Below are positions 17,926 through 25,879 of a stretch of DNA of 43,514 nucleotides, one piece after another. This stretch comes from Gammaproteobacteria bacterium. Lineage in GTDB: Bacteria; Pseudomonadota; Gammaproteobacteria; Chromatiales; Chromatiaceae. The position numbers were made by a program, and so were the translations under genes. The stretch covers positions 24,028-67,541 of the forward strand of contig JAGRGU010000028.1 of assembly GCA_020445335.1 (NCBI GenBank), read 5' to 3'. A model generated the notes under the pieces. The model had not been told where the DNA came from. It did not search any database and worked only from the letters and a program-made list of their open reading frames with translations. Position 1 is the first letter of the stretch; every line of letters starts with the position of its first letter.

Positions 17926-18210
17926 ATGAAAAAAACCATCAGCATCACCGCCACCCTGATCGCCGCTTCGCTGTTCGCGGCTTCCGCCTCCGCCGCTGGC
18001 GACAAGCAGGCAGAGGATATCGTGCACGGACATGGCAAGAGCCCTTCCAGCACAGCCGAGATGTACGTGCAGTTCGAGGCGGCACCCAAGGAGGTCGGAG
18101 ACTTCCTGCTCTGGAACCTGAGCCGGAGCGAAGGCGTCACACGCTCCGACGTCTACGTCCAGGGCCGCAGCAACCAGGACAACCGCGACGATCTGAGGGA
18201 CCGCGTCTGA
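17926..18210 (+). CDS. Small exported protein of unknown function (94 aa)
   Basis: 94 residues from ATG 17926, which follows CTGGAGAG. The signal peptide is textbook ('MKKTISITATLIAASLF', cleavage near 'ASASAAG'), leaving a mature periplasmic protein of about 70 residues. The mature part is charged and hydrophilic with the motif-like 'GHGKSPSSTAEMYVQFEAAPKEVGDFLLW' and ends in a run of Asp/Arg. It resembles nothing I can name. It stands alone: a sigma-54-type promoter upstream and a strong terminator hairpin downstream bracket a monocistronic unit. The frame continuing upstream to 17827 overlaps that promoter and is rejected. Confidence 0.75.
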   Translation: MKKTISITATLIAASLFAASASAAGDKQAEDIVHGHGKSPSSTAEMYVQFEAAPKEVGDFLLWNLSRSEGVTRSDVYVQGRSNQDNRDDLRDRV

Positions 18211-18233
18211 TCCACACCGTTGCGGTAACGAGC

Positions 18234-18263
18234 GAGGCCGGCATCCCAAGGGATGCCGGCCTC
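18234..18263 (+). terminator. Bidirectional terminator between convergent genes
   Basis: A 13 to 14-bp perfect stem (GAGGCCGGCATCC with its complement) closed by a tetraloop lies between the 94-aa gene and the convergently transcribed thioredoxin gene. No T-run is present, but the position and stability fit a shared terminator. Confidence 0.7.
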
Positions 18264-18287
18264 GATATTACACCCAATGTCACCGCC

Positions 18288-19142
18288 TCAATAGAGAGCG
18301 GTCATCATCTTCCGCCGGTAGCGCTCCACCAGCGGGTCGTCGCCGAGCATGGCGAACAGCTTCAGCAGCGTGGTACGGCCGATATCTTCGCGAAAGCTCC
18401 GGTCCTTGCGCATCAGCACCAGCAGATTCTCCATTGCCGGCTCGTAGGCACCCGCATTGACGTCGGCCACTGCAAGCTGATAGAGCGACTCCAGGTCGCC
18501 GCCGTCGGCCTGCCGCTGCAACTGCTCACGCGCCGGCAGGTCGTCCGCTTCGCCGGAGAACTGCAGTCGGGCGCGCAGCGCGACCACCTCATCACCCACC
18601 TGTTCGGCAATCGGCAGCTGATCCAGCATCGACTCGGCACCGGCAAAATCCCCGACCTCGGCCAGCAGCCCGGCGTAGCCAAGCGTAATGCGACTCTTCT
18701 CCGGCTCCATCTGGTGCGCCCGCTCCATCAGCTGCAGTGCCTGCTCCCGATCGCCCCGGCTGAATGCCTCCAGCGCCGAGGCGAATACCCGATCCGACTC
18801 CCGTTCGATATGTCGATCCAGAAATTCGCGCAGCTGCCCCTCCGGGATTGCGCCCATGAACTCGTCGACGGGCATCCCGTCCCTGAACAACTTCACGGTC
18901 GGCAGGCTGCGCACGCCGAACTCCAAGGCCAGCTCCTGGTTCTCGTCCGAGTTGACCTTGGCGAGCAGAAACTGCCCTTGAAATTCCTCCGCCAGTTTCG
19001 CCAGCAACGGCATCAGGGAGCGGCAGGGGGCGCACCACTCGGCCCAGAAATCAACCAGCACCGGCTGCCGATAGGATGCCTCGATAACCCTGCTGGCAAA
19101 ACTGCTCTGGTCGACTTCGAAAACGTAATTTGATTCGCTCAT
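18288..19142 (-). CDS. cnoX: Thioredoxin-TPR co-chaperone, CnoX/YbbN family
   Basis: 284 residues, the family's usual size. The N-terminal thioredoxin domain carries 'DFWAEWCAPCRSLMPLL' (WCAPC at residues 36-40), so both redox cysteines are present, unlike E. coli CnoX, which lacks a standard CxxC. The cis-Pro loop 'FGVRSLPTVKLFRDG' follows. The C-terminal half has TPR-like helical repeats ('ALEAFSRGDREQALQLMERAHQMEP', 'LAVADVNAGAYEPAMENLLVLMRKDRSFREDIGRTTLLKLFAMLG'). CnoX-type proteins hold chlorine- or oxidant-damaged clients and pass them to GroEL or DnaK. It stands alone, ending at the shared terminator. Confidence 0.9.
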   Translation of the reverse strand: MSESNYVFEVDQSSFASRVIEASYRQPVLVDFWAEWCAPCRSLMPLLAKLAEEFQGQFLLAKVNSDENQELALEFGVRSLPTVKLFRDGMPVDEFMGAIPEGQLREFLDRHIERESDRVFASALEAFSRGDREQALQLMERAHQMEPEKSRITLGYAGLLAEVGDFAGAESMLDQLPIAEQVGDEVVALRARLQFSGEADDLPAREQLQRQADGGDLESLYQLAVADVNAGAYEPAMENLLVLMRKDRSFREDIGRTTLLKLFAMLGDDPLVERYRRKMMTALY

Positions 19143-19211
19143 TCCTGCGGTCCGCTGGTTGCTGTACCCAATCTTTGTGTATGTGGGTTCGACAGTGCTG
19201 AAATCAATGGC

Positions 19212-20606
19212 TCAAAGCAGCGCCGGCATGCTCTCGGGACCCTCGTGCAGCAGTTCCAGCAGCAGATCAAGCCCTTTCACCAGCTGCTGCCGGTTACCCG
19301 CGGCACTGACCGAGATACGTACCGCGTGCGGCACAGCCCCCCGTCCCACACAGAAACTGGAGGCGCCCAGTACCATCACGCCGCGCGCCTGAGCGGCGGT
19401 GACAAACTCATCCTCGCGCCAGGGTTCAGGCAACTGCAGCCAGAGGTGGAGCCCCCCTGGCTGGCTGGATAGAGTAAAATTCCGAAGTCGTTGCAGCGCG
19501 ATCCGCATGCGCGCCGCGATCTCCTCGCGCTGTGCCGCCAGCAGCCGCTGCGCGCTGCCATCGCGAATCCACTCACAGACCAGCGCCACCATCAGCGGGC
19601 TGACCATCCAGCAGCTCGCGCGCACCGCCGCCCCCAGACGACTCTGCAGGCGCACCGGCGCCACCAGGTAGCCGACCCGCACGCCCGCCGCCAGGGATTT
19701 GGAGAAAGAGCCGATCAGCAGCGTCCGCTCCGGCGCAAACGCCGCCAGCGGCAGTGGCAGACCCTCGGCCAAGCCGACGCTGACCTCATCCTCGATCACG
19801 ATCAGTTCGTGCCGTCGGCAGATCTCCAAAACGGCCTTCCGGCGTGCCGGCGACATGGTTGCCGTTGTTGGATTCTGCAACGAAGGGGTGCAGAACAGCA
19901 CCCTCGGCGCCGTCTGCCGGCACACCGACTCCAGCGACTCGGGGAGAATTCCCTCGCCGTCCATCGCCACGCTGCGCACCTGCAACTTCAGCTGCCGCGC
20001 CGCAGCCGTGAAACCGGGATAGGTGAGCGCCTCCGCAAGCACCGTATCGCCCGCCCGGGTCAACGCCATCAATGCCACCAGTAGGGCGTGCTGCCCGCCG
20101 TTGCTGATGACGACCTGCTCCGCTTCCGGCCGCCAGCCGTCGCGTGCCAGCCAGTCGCAGATGGCACGCCGATGCGCCTCGACACCGATATCGGGCTGGT
20201 AGTCGAGCAGTTGATTGATCTGCGCCGGATGCGTTGCCAGCGCGCGCATGGCGCGGGCGAACAGATCGGCACGATCTGTCTTCAACGGCCGGTTCAGGTG
20301 CAGCTCGATCAGGCCTTCCGGCTGCTCTTCGGTGAAGCGCCACTCCCGCCCCCCCGCCTCGGCACCGCGCACGAAGGTGCCGCTGCCGACGACGGCGTAG
20401 ACCAGACCGCGCCGCTCCGCCTCGGCGTAGGCGCGGGTAACGGTGCCGGTGGTGACGCCAAGCGCATCGGCCAGCGCGCGATGCGTCGGCAGTTTCTGGT
20501 CAGGGTTCAGCCGGCCCTGCTGAATGTCCCTCGAGATCGCCTCTGCGATCCCCTTGTATTTAGCACCACGCCACTCGGTGAGCTCGGGAAGCCAAATTGT
20601 ACTCAT
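19212..20606 (-). CDS. MocR-type transcription regulator (GntR HTH fused to aminotransferase fold)
   Basis: 464 residues. The N-terminal winged helix is GntR-like ('YKGIAEAISRDIQQGRLNPDQKLPTHRALADALGVTTGTVTRAYAEAERRGLV', about residues 17-70). A linker leads to a fold-type I aminotransferase domain. The PLP lysine is in 'LIGSFSKSLAAGVRVGYL' (about residue 300), the Asp contacting the pyridine nitrogen is in 'IVIEDEVSVG', and 'SNGGQHALLVALMAL' is the phosphate loop. MocR proteins sense PLP, an amino acid or an amine and control adjacent genes. The divergently transcribed LysE/RhtB exporter and the AT-rich intergenic repeats make that exporter the likely target. Confidence 0.93.
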   Translation of the reverse strand: MSTIWLPELTEWRGAKYKGIAEAISRDIQQGRLNPDQKLPTHRALADALGVTTGTVTRAYAEAERRGLVYAVVGSGTFVRGAEAGGREWRFTEEQPEGLIELHLNRPLKTDRADLFARAMRALATHPAQINQLLDYQPDIGVEAHRRAICDWLARDGWRPEAEQVVISNGGQHALLVALMALTRAGDTVLAEALTYPGFTAAARQLKLQVRSVAMDGEGILPESLESVCRQTAPRVLFCTPSLQNPTTATMSPARRKAVLEICRRHELIVIEDEVSVGLAEGLPLPLAAFAPERTLLIGSFSKSLAAGVRVGYLVAPVRLQSRLGAAVRASCWMVSPLMVALVCEWIRDGSAQRLLAAQREEIAARMRIALQRLRNFTLSSQPGGLHLWLQLPEPWREDEFVTAAQARGVMVLGASSFCVGRGAVPHAVRISVSAAGNRQQLVKGLDLLLELLHEGPESMPALL

Positions 20607-20650
20607 AACAATAAACCTATTGACTCGGATAATTGAGTGCTTATGCTAAC

Positions 20651-20689
20651 AATTGTATGCAAATATTTAGAGTAATTATTTAATTGTAT
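20651..20689. promoter_or_regulatory. Candidate MocR operator: direct repeats of AATTGTAT
   Basis: AATTGTAT occurs at 20651-20658 and 20682-20689, 31 bp apart (about three helical turns, same face). Near matches occur at 20595 (AATTGTAC, inside the regulator's first codons) and 20631 (AATTGAGT). MocR/PdxR-type regulators typically bind spaced direct repeats between divergent genes, so this is a plausible operator overlapping both promoters. Confidence 0.45.
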
Positions 20690-20728
20690 CGGTACATTTT
20701 GTCTGAATCAACCTTCGAGGTCAGTTCA

Positions 20729-21337
20729 ATGCCTTTCGATTGGAGTGGATACCTGTTACCGCTGTTTCTCTTCGCGCTGGCGATGGTCGGTTCGCCCGGC
20801 CCCAACAACCTGATGCTGACCGCATCGGGCGCCAATTTCGGCTTCAGGCGCACGATACCCCACATCCTGGGCATCATGCTGGGAATGGTATCGATGCTGA
20901 TGGCGGTCGCAGCCGGGTTGGGCGCACTGTTCGAAAGCTGGCCCCTGTTGCAGAGACTGTTGAAGATCGCGGGCGCGCTGTTTCTCTTCTACCTCGCATG
21001 GCGCATCGCCAACGCGACGCACCGCCCGGCGCAGTGCCAAGGTGACAGCCAGCCCCTGAGCCTGTGGCAGGCACTCGCCTTCCAGTATGTCAACCCCAAA
21101 GCCTGGTTGATCAACATCTCGGCTATCGCCACCTTCACCGTCAGCGGTCCGGCCTACTGGCACTCGGCGCTTGTCATCAGCGTCGTCTACCTCCTGGTGA
21201 TGTCCAACACGTTGCCCTTCTGGACCGGATTCGGGGTCATGGTCGGGCGGCTGCTCGCGACCGATCGCGCCCGGCGCCACTTCAACTGGAGCATGGCATT
21301 GCTGACCGCCGCCTCGGTGGTAATGATGTTGGAGTGA
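20729..21337 (+). CDS. LysE/RhtB-family amino-acid exporter
   Basis: 202 residues from the ATG at 20729 (CGAGG upstream). The frame can extend to 20684 but that would overlap the operator region. The family signature 'VGSPGPNNLMLTASGANFGFRRTIPHILGI' lies in and after the first membrane helix. Five more hydrophobic segments follow ('MVSMLMAVAAGLGALF', 'IAGALFLFYLAWRIA', 'AWLINISAIATFTV', 'ALVISVVYLLVMS', 'MALLTAASVVMML'), giving the typical six-helix exporter. These proteins expel amino acids or derivatives by proton antiport. It is divergent from the MocR regulator, which is probably its controller. Substrate not predictable from sequence. Confidence 0.92.
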   Translation: MPFDWSGYLLPLFLFALAMVGSPGPNNLMLTASGANFGFRRTIPHILGIMLGMVSMLMAVAAGLGALFESWPLLQRLLKIAGALFLFYLAWRIANATHRPAQCQGDSQPLSLWQALAFQYVNPKAWLINISAIATFTVSGPAYWHSALVISVVYLLVMSNTLPFWTGFGVMVGRLLATDRARRHFNWSMALLTAASVVMMLE

Positions 21338-21399
21338 ACGACTGTGGTCGGGGCGGAGTGTGCGCTGACCCGGATTTTCCAGCCCGCCTCGAAAAACAT

Positions 21400-21426
21400 T
21401 TGCTTTTTAGCGTCTGCCGGTATAAG
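21400..21426 (+). promoter_or_regulatory. Possible sigma-70 promoter for the cold-shock gene
   Basis: TTGCTT (21400-21405) and TATAAG (21421-21426) are separated by 15 bp, slightly short. Transcription from here would give a leader of about 150 bases before the ATG at 21586, the long-leader layout typical of cspA-type genes. Confidence 0.4.
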
Positions 21427-21540
21427 TTGCGCCACCCGCAGAATCCCGCTCCCGCCAGCCACGCCGCCAATGCGCTCTCTTCCCGATAGCGACAGCCGCG
21501 TCGCTCTGCGGTGATCAGGTGAACACTCCGCGGGGATTTT

Positions 21541-21564
21541 CCGCTCTTCGAGCGGGTGTTTTTT
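21541..21564 (+). terminator. Terminator-like hairpin in the cold-shock leader
   Basis: CCGCTC-TTC-GAGCGG followed by GTGTTTTTT has the form of a Rho-independent terminator but ends only about 21 bases before the csp start codon. It could be an attenuator in the csp leader, or it could end an upstream short transcript. Confidence 0.55.
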
Positions 21565-21585
21565 ATCGATATCAGGTATTCAAAA

Positions 21586-21795
21586 ATGTCCGAAAGACAA
21601 ACAGGAACCGTAAAATGGTTCAACGACGACAAAGGCTACGGATTCATTCAGCGCAGCTCCGGCAAAGACCTTTTCGTTCATTTTCGTTCCATCGTGGGTG
21701 AGGGCCGCCGTTCGCTGATCGACGGACAGAAGGTCGAATTCACCGAAGTTCCCGGTCAAAAAGGGCCACAGGCCGATCAGGTCGTTCCTCTGTAG
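21586..21795 (+). CDS. Cold-shock domain protein (CspA family)
   Basis: 69 residues from the ATG at 21586. The frame can be read from 21556, but the added residues are not part of the domain. It is a single OB-fold cold-shock domain with RNP1-like 'KGYGFIQ' and RNP2-like 'DLFVHF', starting '[15 protein letters not shown]' and ending 'GPQADQV'. Such proteins bind single-stranded RNA or DNA and melt RNA structure during cold or growth transitions. One deviation is that the usual 'FVHfSaI' segment reads '[15 protein letters not shown]'. The long leader with a terminator-like hairpin suggests RNA-level control, possibly by Csp proteins themselves. Confidence 0.9.
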   Translation: MSERQTGTVKWFNDDKGYGFIQRSSGKDLFVHFRSIVGEGRRSLIDGQKVEFTEVPGQKGPQADQVVPL

Positions 21796-21804
21796 CCGAT
21801 CCGT

Positions 21805-21844
21805 GCATGGCTGAATCCTGGCCGGAAGGCGGGATTCGCCATGC
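21805..21844. terminator. Hairpin between convergent csp and hoxC
   Basis: An imperfect 13-bp stem (GCATGGC then GAATCC, one bulged T) with a 13-base loop lies ten bases after the csp stop and about 210 bases beyond the hoxC stop. It is a candidate terminator for csp and possibly for the hydrogenase transcript on the other strand; no T-run follows. Confidence 0.45.
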
Positions 21845-22056
21845 ATCATCCCCCAGCGGCGCCGGGATACCGATCAGACCCGCAGCGGACAACGAGTTCG
21901 TCGACGCTGACCGACTCCATCCCGATAGCGATATCGGCGCGTTCTCCTTCCCCCTCCCGACGCAAGCGATGCACGGCGCATACAACTGGTCGTCGCCGCG
22001 ATCGAGTCGATATTCGCGGAGAGCATCCAAGCCGTGCAAAATGGAAGACATTGAGG

Positions 22057-23508
22057 CTAGTGCACGGTGCAGACCATGCAGGGGTCGAACGAACGTACTA
22101 CGTGCTGCACTGCCACAGGCTCCCTCTGCGACGCCGGTGCCGGCGTCCCGACCAGCGCCTGTTCCAGCGGTCCCGGAGTCTGCTCCCGGTCCCGTGGCGA
22201 GAAGTTCCAGGTGGTCGGCGCGACCACCTGATAGTTAAGGATGCGCCCGTTCCTGATCCTGAGCCAATGGCCGAGACTTCCGCGCGCCGCCTCGGTCAGA
22301 CCGAACACCTCCGCGGCATCTGGCAGCGATGCCCGCTGACAGAAGGGTGCCTCGGGCTGAATTTCATGGCACCACCGCTCCATAGCCAGCAGAACCCGTG
22401 GGATCTCTATCAGTCGCGCGATAACGCGATTGCGAACATTGCTGCCGGAGCAACGAACCAGATCTTCGACCAGCGGGTTTCCGTCGACCAACTGCCGTGC
22501 CAGCGCACCCACCTCGACCACCTCACCCGCCAGCCGCGGCGCTTTGCACCAGCTGTACCCTGTCGCGGGGTCGGCAGCCGGCAACGTCACGCCCTGAAAG
22601 GGGTGGCGAGGCTGCTGTTGTCCCTCCAGCCAGCTGTGGCTGACATCCTCGGTTATCTCCGCGGTATGCAGCGTCGAGTGCTCGCCGCCTTTCCAGCTCC
22701 CCGCCCGAAACAGGGGCGCCTTCTGCTGCGGATAGACCCCGAAGCTCATCAACCGGGTATCCGTCCTCCCCAGCCGATGCAGTGCCAGATCGTCGGACAA
22801 CATCAGAAACAGGCGCAGGTCGCTCTTCCCCGGTTCTGCCTCCTCTGCCCAGCCGAGAAGTTCATCCTCGCTGCCGAGTGCCGCCACCCGTTCGAGCGAA
22901 TCGCCGAAAAGGTGCCGTTCGAGGTAACGGCGAAAACCGTTTAGGATCTTCATCAGCCGGATCTTTTCCTGCGCCGCCACCGCGCGCGTCGAGCCACCGG
23001 GCTGAAGCGCGAGCGAATGGGGCCACTTACCGGCCAGCAACCCCAGCAGATGCATGAACCGCGCGCGCGCTTCCATCGCTGCCGGGATCCCCTCCCCGCG
23101 CAACGCCTTGAAGCGGCTCGCCACCAGCTCGTACCAGGCATGCCGGCGATACAGGTCGCGGGCAAAATCGGGCATGAAGAAGAGGTGGAAGTGAGTGAAG
23201 TGATCTGCCAGGTTTTCACAGGCGTGAATCAGGTTTATCGCCAGCTGACCGTTGTAGGGCCGCTCGATCCCTGCCGCGGCGCGCAGCATCTCGGCCGCAG
23301 CCACCGACTGGGAAACAGAGCAGATGCCGCAGATCCGCGGCGTGAAGACCAGCGCGTCGTAGGGATCCTTGCCATGCAGTATCTGTTCGAAGCCGCGATA
23401 CATCGGCGCTGTTACCCAGGCCTCCGCCACCTCTCCGTCACGGGTTTCGATCCGCACCTCGAGGTCGCCCTCGACACGGTTGAAGGGACCCAGAATACGT
23501 CGGCTCAC
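22057..23508 (-). CDS. hoxC: Regulatory (H2-sensing) [NiFe]-hydrogenase large subunit
   Basis: 483 residues. This is the HoxC/HupV subunit carrying the NiFe active site of the cytoplasmic H2 sensor. The nickel ligands are visible: 'RICGICS' (Cys60, Cys63) and the C-terminal 'DPCMVCTVH' (Cys477, Cys480). The protein stops exactly at that His, so it lacks the C-terminal peptide that maturation proteases remove in catalytic hydrogenases. This is a known hallmark of regulatory hydrogenases. The start overlaps the hoxB stop by 4 bp. It is the last gene of the 17-kb hup/hyp/hox run. With HoxB it detects H2 and signals through the kinase HoxJ. It is also known as hupV. Confidence 0.95.
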   Translation of the reverse strand: MSRRILGPFNRVEGDLEVRIETRDGEVAEAWVTAPMYRGFEQILHGKDPYDALVFTPRICGICSVSQSVAAAEMLRAAAGIERPYNGQLAINLIHACENLADHFTHFHLFFMPDFARDLYRRHAWYELVASRFKALRGEGIPAAMEARARFMHLLGLLAGKWPHSLALQPGGSTRAVAAQEKIRLMKILNGFRRYLERHLFGDSLERVAALGSEDELLGWAEEAEPGKSDLRLFLMLSDDLALHRLGRTDTRLMSFGVYPQQKAPLFRAGSWKGGEHSTLHTAEITEDVSHSWLEGQQQPRHPFQGVTLPAADPATGYSWCKAPRLAGEVVEVGALARQLVDGNPLVEDLVRCSGSNVRNRVIARLIEIPRVLLAMERWCHEIQPEAPFCQRASLPDAAEVFGLTEAARGSLGHWLRIRNGRILNYQVVAPTTWNFSPRDREQTPGPLEQALVGTPAPASQREPVAVQHVVRSFDPCMVCTVH

Positions 23509-24530
23509 TTCGGCTCCCTCTGCCGGTTCCGCGGCGGTTCGATGATATGGTCGGAGAGTGCGTTGTCGCGCAGTCGCTTGGGGGTGGCGGCCTTGGAGAG
23601 CGAAGCCAGCGCGACGAACCAGGCCTTGGGCATGTCGCTCGGCAGACCGATCGGAATGCCGGCGATTTTCGGTGTCTCCTGGAATCTGTGCCCCGGATCC
23701 TGGAACCCCGGCTCGGTGCAGTTGATGCAGGCGTAACCACCTTTGACGCAGGAGCCCCCGCCGTTCCAGGCACGCAGGTTACAGTCTGCGTGCGCCTGCG
23801 TGCCGAGGCATCCCATGTGCTCCATCATGCAACCCAACTGGGAGTGCTCGCAGGCGCTCGCCTTGAATTCGTAGAACTCGTTACGCGGACAGCCGTGGTG
23901 CACCAGGTGGTCGCTGTAGCTCCTGGGGCGCCCTAACGCGTCCAGTTGTGCGTCATGGAAATCCCCCATCGCCAGCTGCGCCAGGGTCTCCGTCACCCAG
24001 TCGGGATGGATCGGACAACCGGCGATGTTGATGACGGGCAGACCGCCGCTGGAGCGATATTCCGGCCCCAGCAGACCGCCTCTCCGCTCACCGGAATACT
24101 GTAGCCCGCAGGCATCGGTGGGATTGCCGCCGCTGCTGGTGATACCGCCGAACGCGGCGCCGTTACCTATCGCCAGCGTATAACGGGCGCGTTGCGCCAG
24201 CTCCTCCACCCACTGCATCATCGGCCGCCCGCTACCGGCCAGCAGATGGAAACGCCCGCTCCCTTTAGGCCCTCGTTTCACCGCGCCCTCGACGCAGAGC
24301 GCATCCAACTCTATCTCTCCACTGCGCGCCGCCTCCAGTATATCGAGCATCTCTGCGCCGGAGGCTTCGCTCAGCATCGGATGCCAGAGAACCTCGATGC
24401 CGGCATCATCCAATGTGGTCTGCAGATCCGGGGATTCGGCGCAGAGCAACGACAGACTGCAGCCGCCGCAGCCGCCGGCCTGCAGCCAGAGTAGATTGAA
24501 GCCTCCAGCGTTGGTCTTGTTCATATTCAT
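23505..24530 (-). CDS. hoxB: Regulatory (H2-sensing) [NiFe]-hydrogenase small subunit
   Basis: 341 residues, HoxB/HupU. It has no twin-arginine signal peptide, consistent with a cytoplasmic sensor. The proximal cluster motif is the standard four-Cys kind ('LQAGGCGGCS', Cys21 and Cys24), in contrast to the six-Cys kind in HupS. 'INIAGCPIHPDWV', the His/Cys medial cluster motif 'HHGCPRNEFYEFKASACEHSQLGCMMEHMGCLG' and 'NGGGSCVKGGYACINCTEPGF' supply the other iron-sulfur ligands. Its C-terminal region ('NALSDHIIEPPRNRQREPK') may mediate contact with the kinase, as shown for Ralstonia HoxB. The start overlaps the hoxJ stop as ATGA. It is also known as hupU. Confidence 0.94.
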   Translation of the reverse strand: MNMNKTNAGGFNLLWLQAGGCGGCSLSLLCAESPDLQTTLDDAGIEVLWHPMLSEASGAEMLDILEAARSGEIELDALCVEGAVKRGPKGSGRFHLLAGSGRPMMQWVEELAQRARYTLAIGNGAAFGGITSSGGNPTDACGLQYSGERRGGLLGPEYRSSGGLPVINIAGCPIHPDWVTETLAQLAMGDFHDAQLDALGRPRSYSDHLVHHGCPRNEFYEFKASACEHSQLGCMMEHMGCLGTQAHADCNLRAWNGGGSCVKGGYACINCTEPGFQDPGHRFQETPKIAGIPIGLPSDMPKAWFVALASLSKAATPKRLRDNALSDHIIEPPRNRQREPK

Positions 24531-25879
24531 GCGGCCTTCATCGACAACACGAAACGCGCCCCGCCGGCAGGCAGGTTCACCGCCTGCAGGTCACCGCCCT
24601 GGTCGGTGGCCAGGCCGTAGCTGATGTAGAGCCCGAGCCCGGTTCCCTTGCCCACCTCCTTGGTGGTAAAGAAGGGGTCGAATACCCGCAGCAGATCGCT
24701 CTGCGGGATACCGGGACCGTTGTCGCTCACCTCCACCAGGACCCGCTCCGCCTCGCGGCGACAGCAGACGCAGAGACGGGGATCATCACGATCCTCCAGC
24801 ACATCCACCGCGTTCTGCAGCAGATTGACCAGGATCTGGTGAGTGGAGCCGTTGTTGCCCTCCACCGAGAGGGACTCATCGAGCCGCAACTCCACCCGAG
24901 GCTTGTCGCGTGCCGCCTTGATCACCCAGTCGACCGCGGTGCGCACCAGCGGGCAGAGCTCGAACACCTGCTGCTGTTGCTGCTGGTTGCCGGAGAAGCG
25001 CCGCAGATCCTGCACGATGTTGCTGACCCGTTCCGCGCCCTCCAGGGTGCCGTCGATCAACGAGCCGATATCACCCAGGATACGGTCGATGCGCAGCTCC
25101 TCGCGCAGTGTCGCGCAGGCTGCGGGATCGTCGCCCCCGTGCAGTGCCTCGAGGTAGCGCTTGATGCGCTCACCGTAACCTTTCAGCGCGTGCATGTTGC
25201 CGAAGACGAAGCTGATCGGATTGTTCAGCTCGTGCGCCACACCCGCCACCAGGCGGCCTAGCGACGCCATTTTTTCGGAATGGACCAGCTGCCGTTGCGC
25301 CTGTTGCAGTTCATTGTGGGTCCGATGCAGTGCCTCGTAGGCACGCCGCAGTTCACCGACCGGTCGTCCGATCAGCACCATTCCCACCAGCTTGCCCTCG
25401 TGATCGAACAGCGAGTTGCAATTCATCGCCAGAGGCGTGGGCGCCCCGTCGCTGCCAAGCAGATTGACCTCGCAGTCGTAGACCGTCTCGGAGCGGATCT
25501 TTTCTGCGAATTGCGCCACCAACTGGCGTGAGTCGGACTCGAACAGCGCGCTGAACGGCCGTCCAACCAACTCCTCCGCAGCGCACCCGGTCAGTTGTTG
25601 CAGCGCACGATTGGCCTGCTTGATATCACCGTTGATATCACAGACGATCAACACATCGGTCATCGAGGTCTGCACATTCTCGATGAAGTGCTGCGCCTCC
25701 TCCAGCGCGCTGTTCTTCTCCTCCAGTTCAACCTGGTAGTGGACCAGATCGGCGTAGACCTGATCCATCTTGTGAATCACTTCGATCCAGGCCGACTCTC
25801 CACGCTCCGCATCGCTCGAAGCATCCTCCGCGCCCACCCGTTGCAGCAGACCGTCGCCGATTACCGATTCGCCCGCCAT
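24527..25879 (-). CDS. hoxJ: Hydrogenase sensor histidine kinase
   Basis: 450 residues, HoxJ/HupT type. After a short N-terminal coiled coil ('YADLVHYQVELEEKNSALEEAQHFIENVQ') comes a PAS domain (about 65-175, 'MTDVLIVCDINGDIKQANRALQQLTGC'), which in Ralstonia contacts the H2 sensor. The phospho-acceptor is His216 in 'LVAGVAHELNNPISF'. The N box 'HQILVNLLQNAVDVLED' and the G boxes 'VSDNGPGIP' and 'GKGTGLGLYIS' are intact, so the kinase looks functional. A six-Gln run lies between domains ('NQQQQQQVF'). It has no membrane segments and is cytoplasmic. It is coupled to hoxA through a TGATG overlap and to hoxB through ATGA. It would stop phosphorylating HoxA when the sensor binds H2; this follows the family model. 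Also known as hupT. Confidence 0.93.
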   Translation of the reverse strand: MAGESVIGDGLLQRVGAEDASSDAERGESAWIEVIHKMDQVYADLVHYQVELEEKNSALEEAQHFIENVQTSMTDVLIVCDINGDIKQANRALQQLTGCAAEELVGRPFSALFESDSRQLVAQFAEKIRSETVYDCEVNLLGSDGAPTPLAMNCNSLFDHEGKLVGMVLIGRPVGELRRAYEALHRTHNELQQAQRQLVHSEKMASLGRLVAGVAHELNNPISFVFGNMHALKGYGERIKRYLEALHGGDDPAACATLREELRIDRILGDIGSLIDGTLEGAERVSNIVQDLRRFSGNQQQQQQVFELCPLVRTAVDWVIKAARDKPRVELRLDESLSVEGNNGSTHQILVNLLQNAVDVLEDRDDPRLCVCCRREAERVLVEVSDNGPGIPQSDLLRVFDPFFTTKEVGKGTGLGLYISYGLATDQGGDLQAVNLPAGGARFVLSMKAA

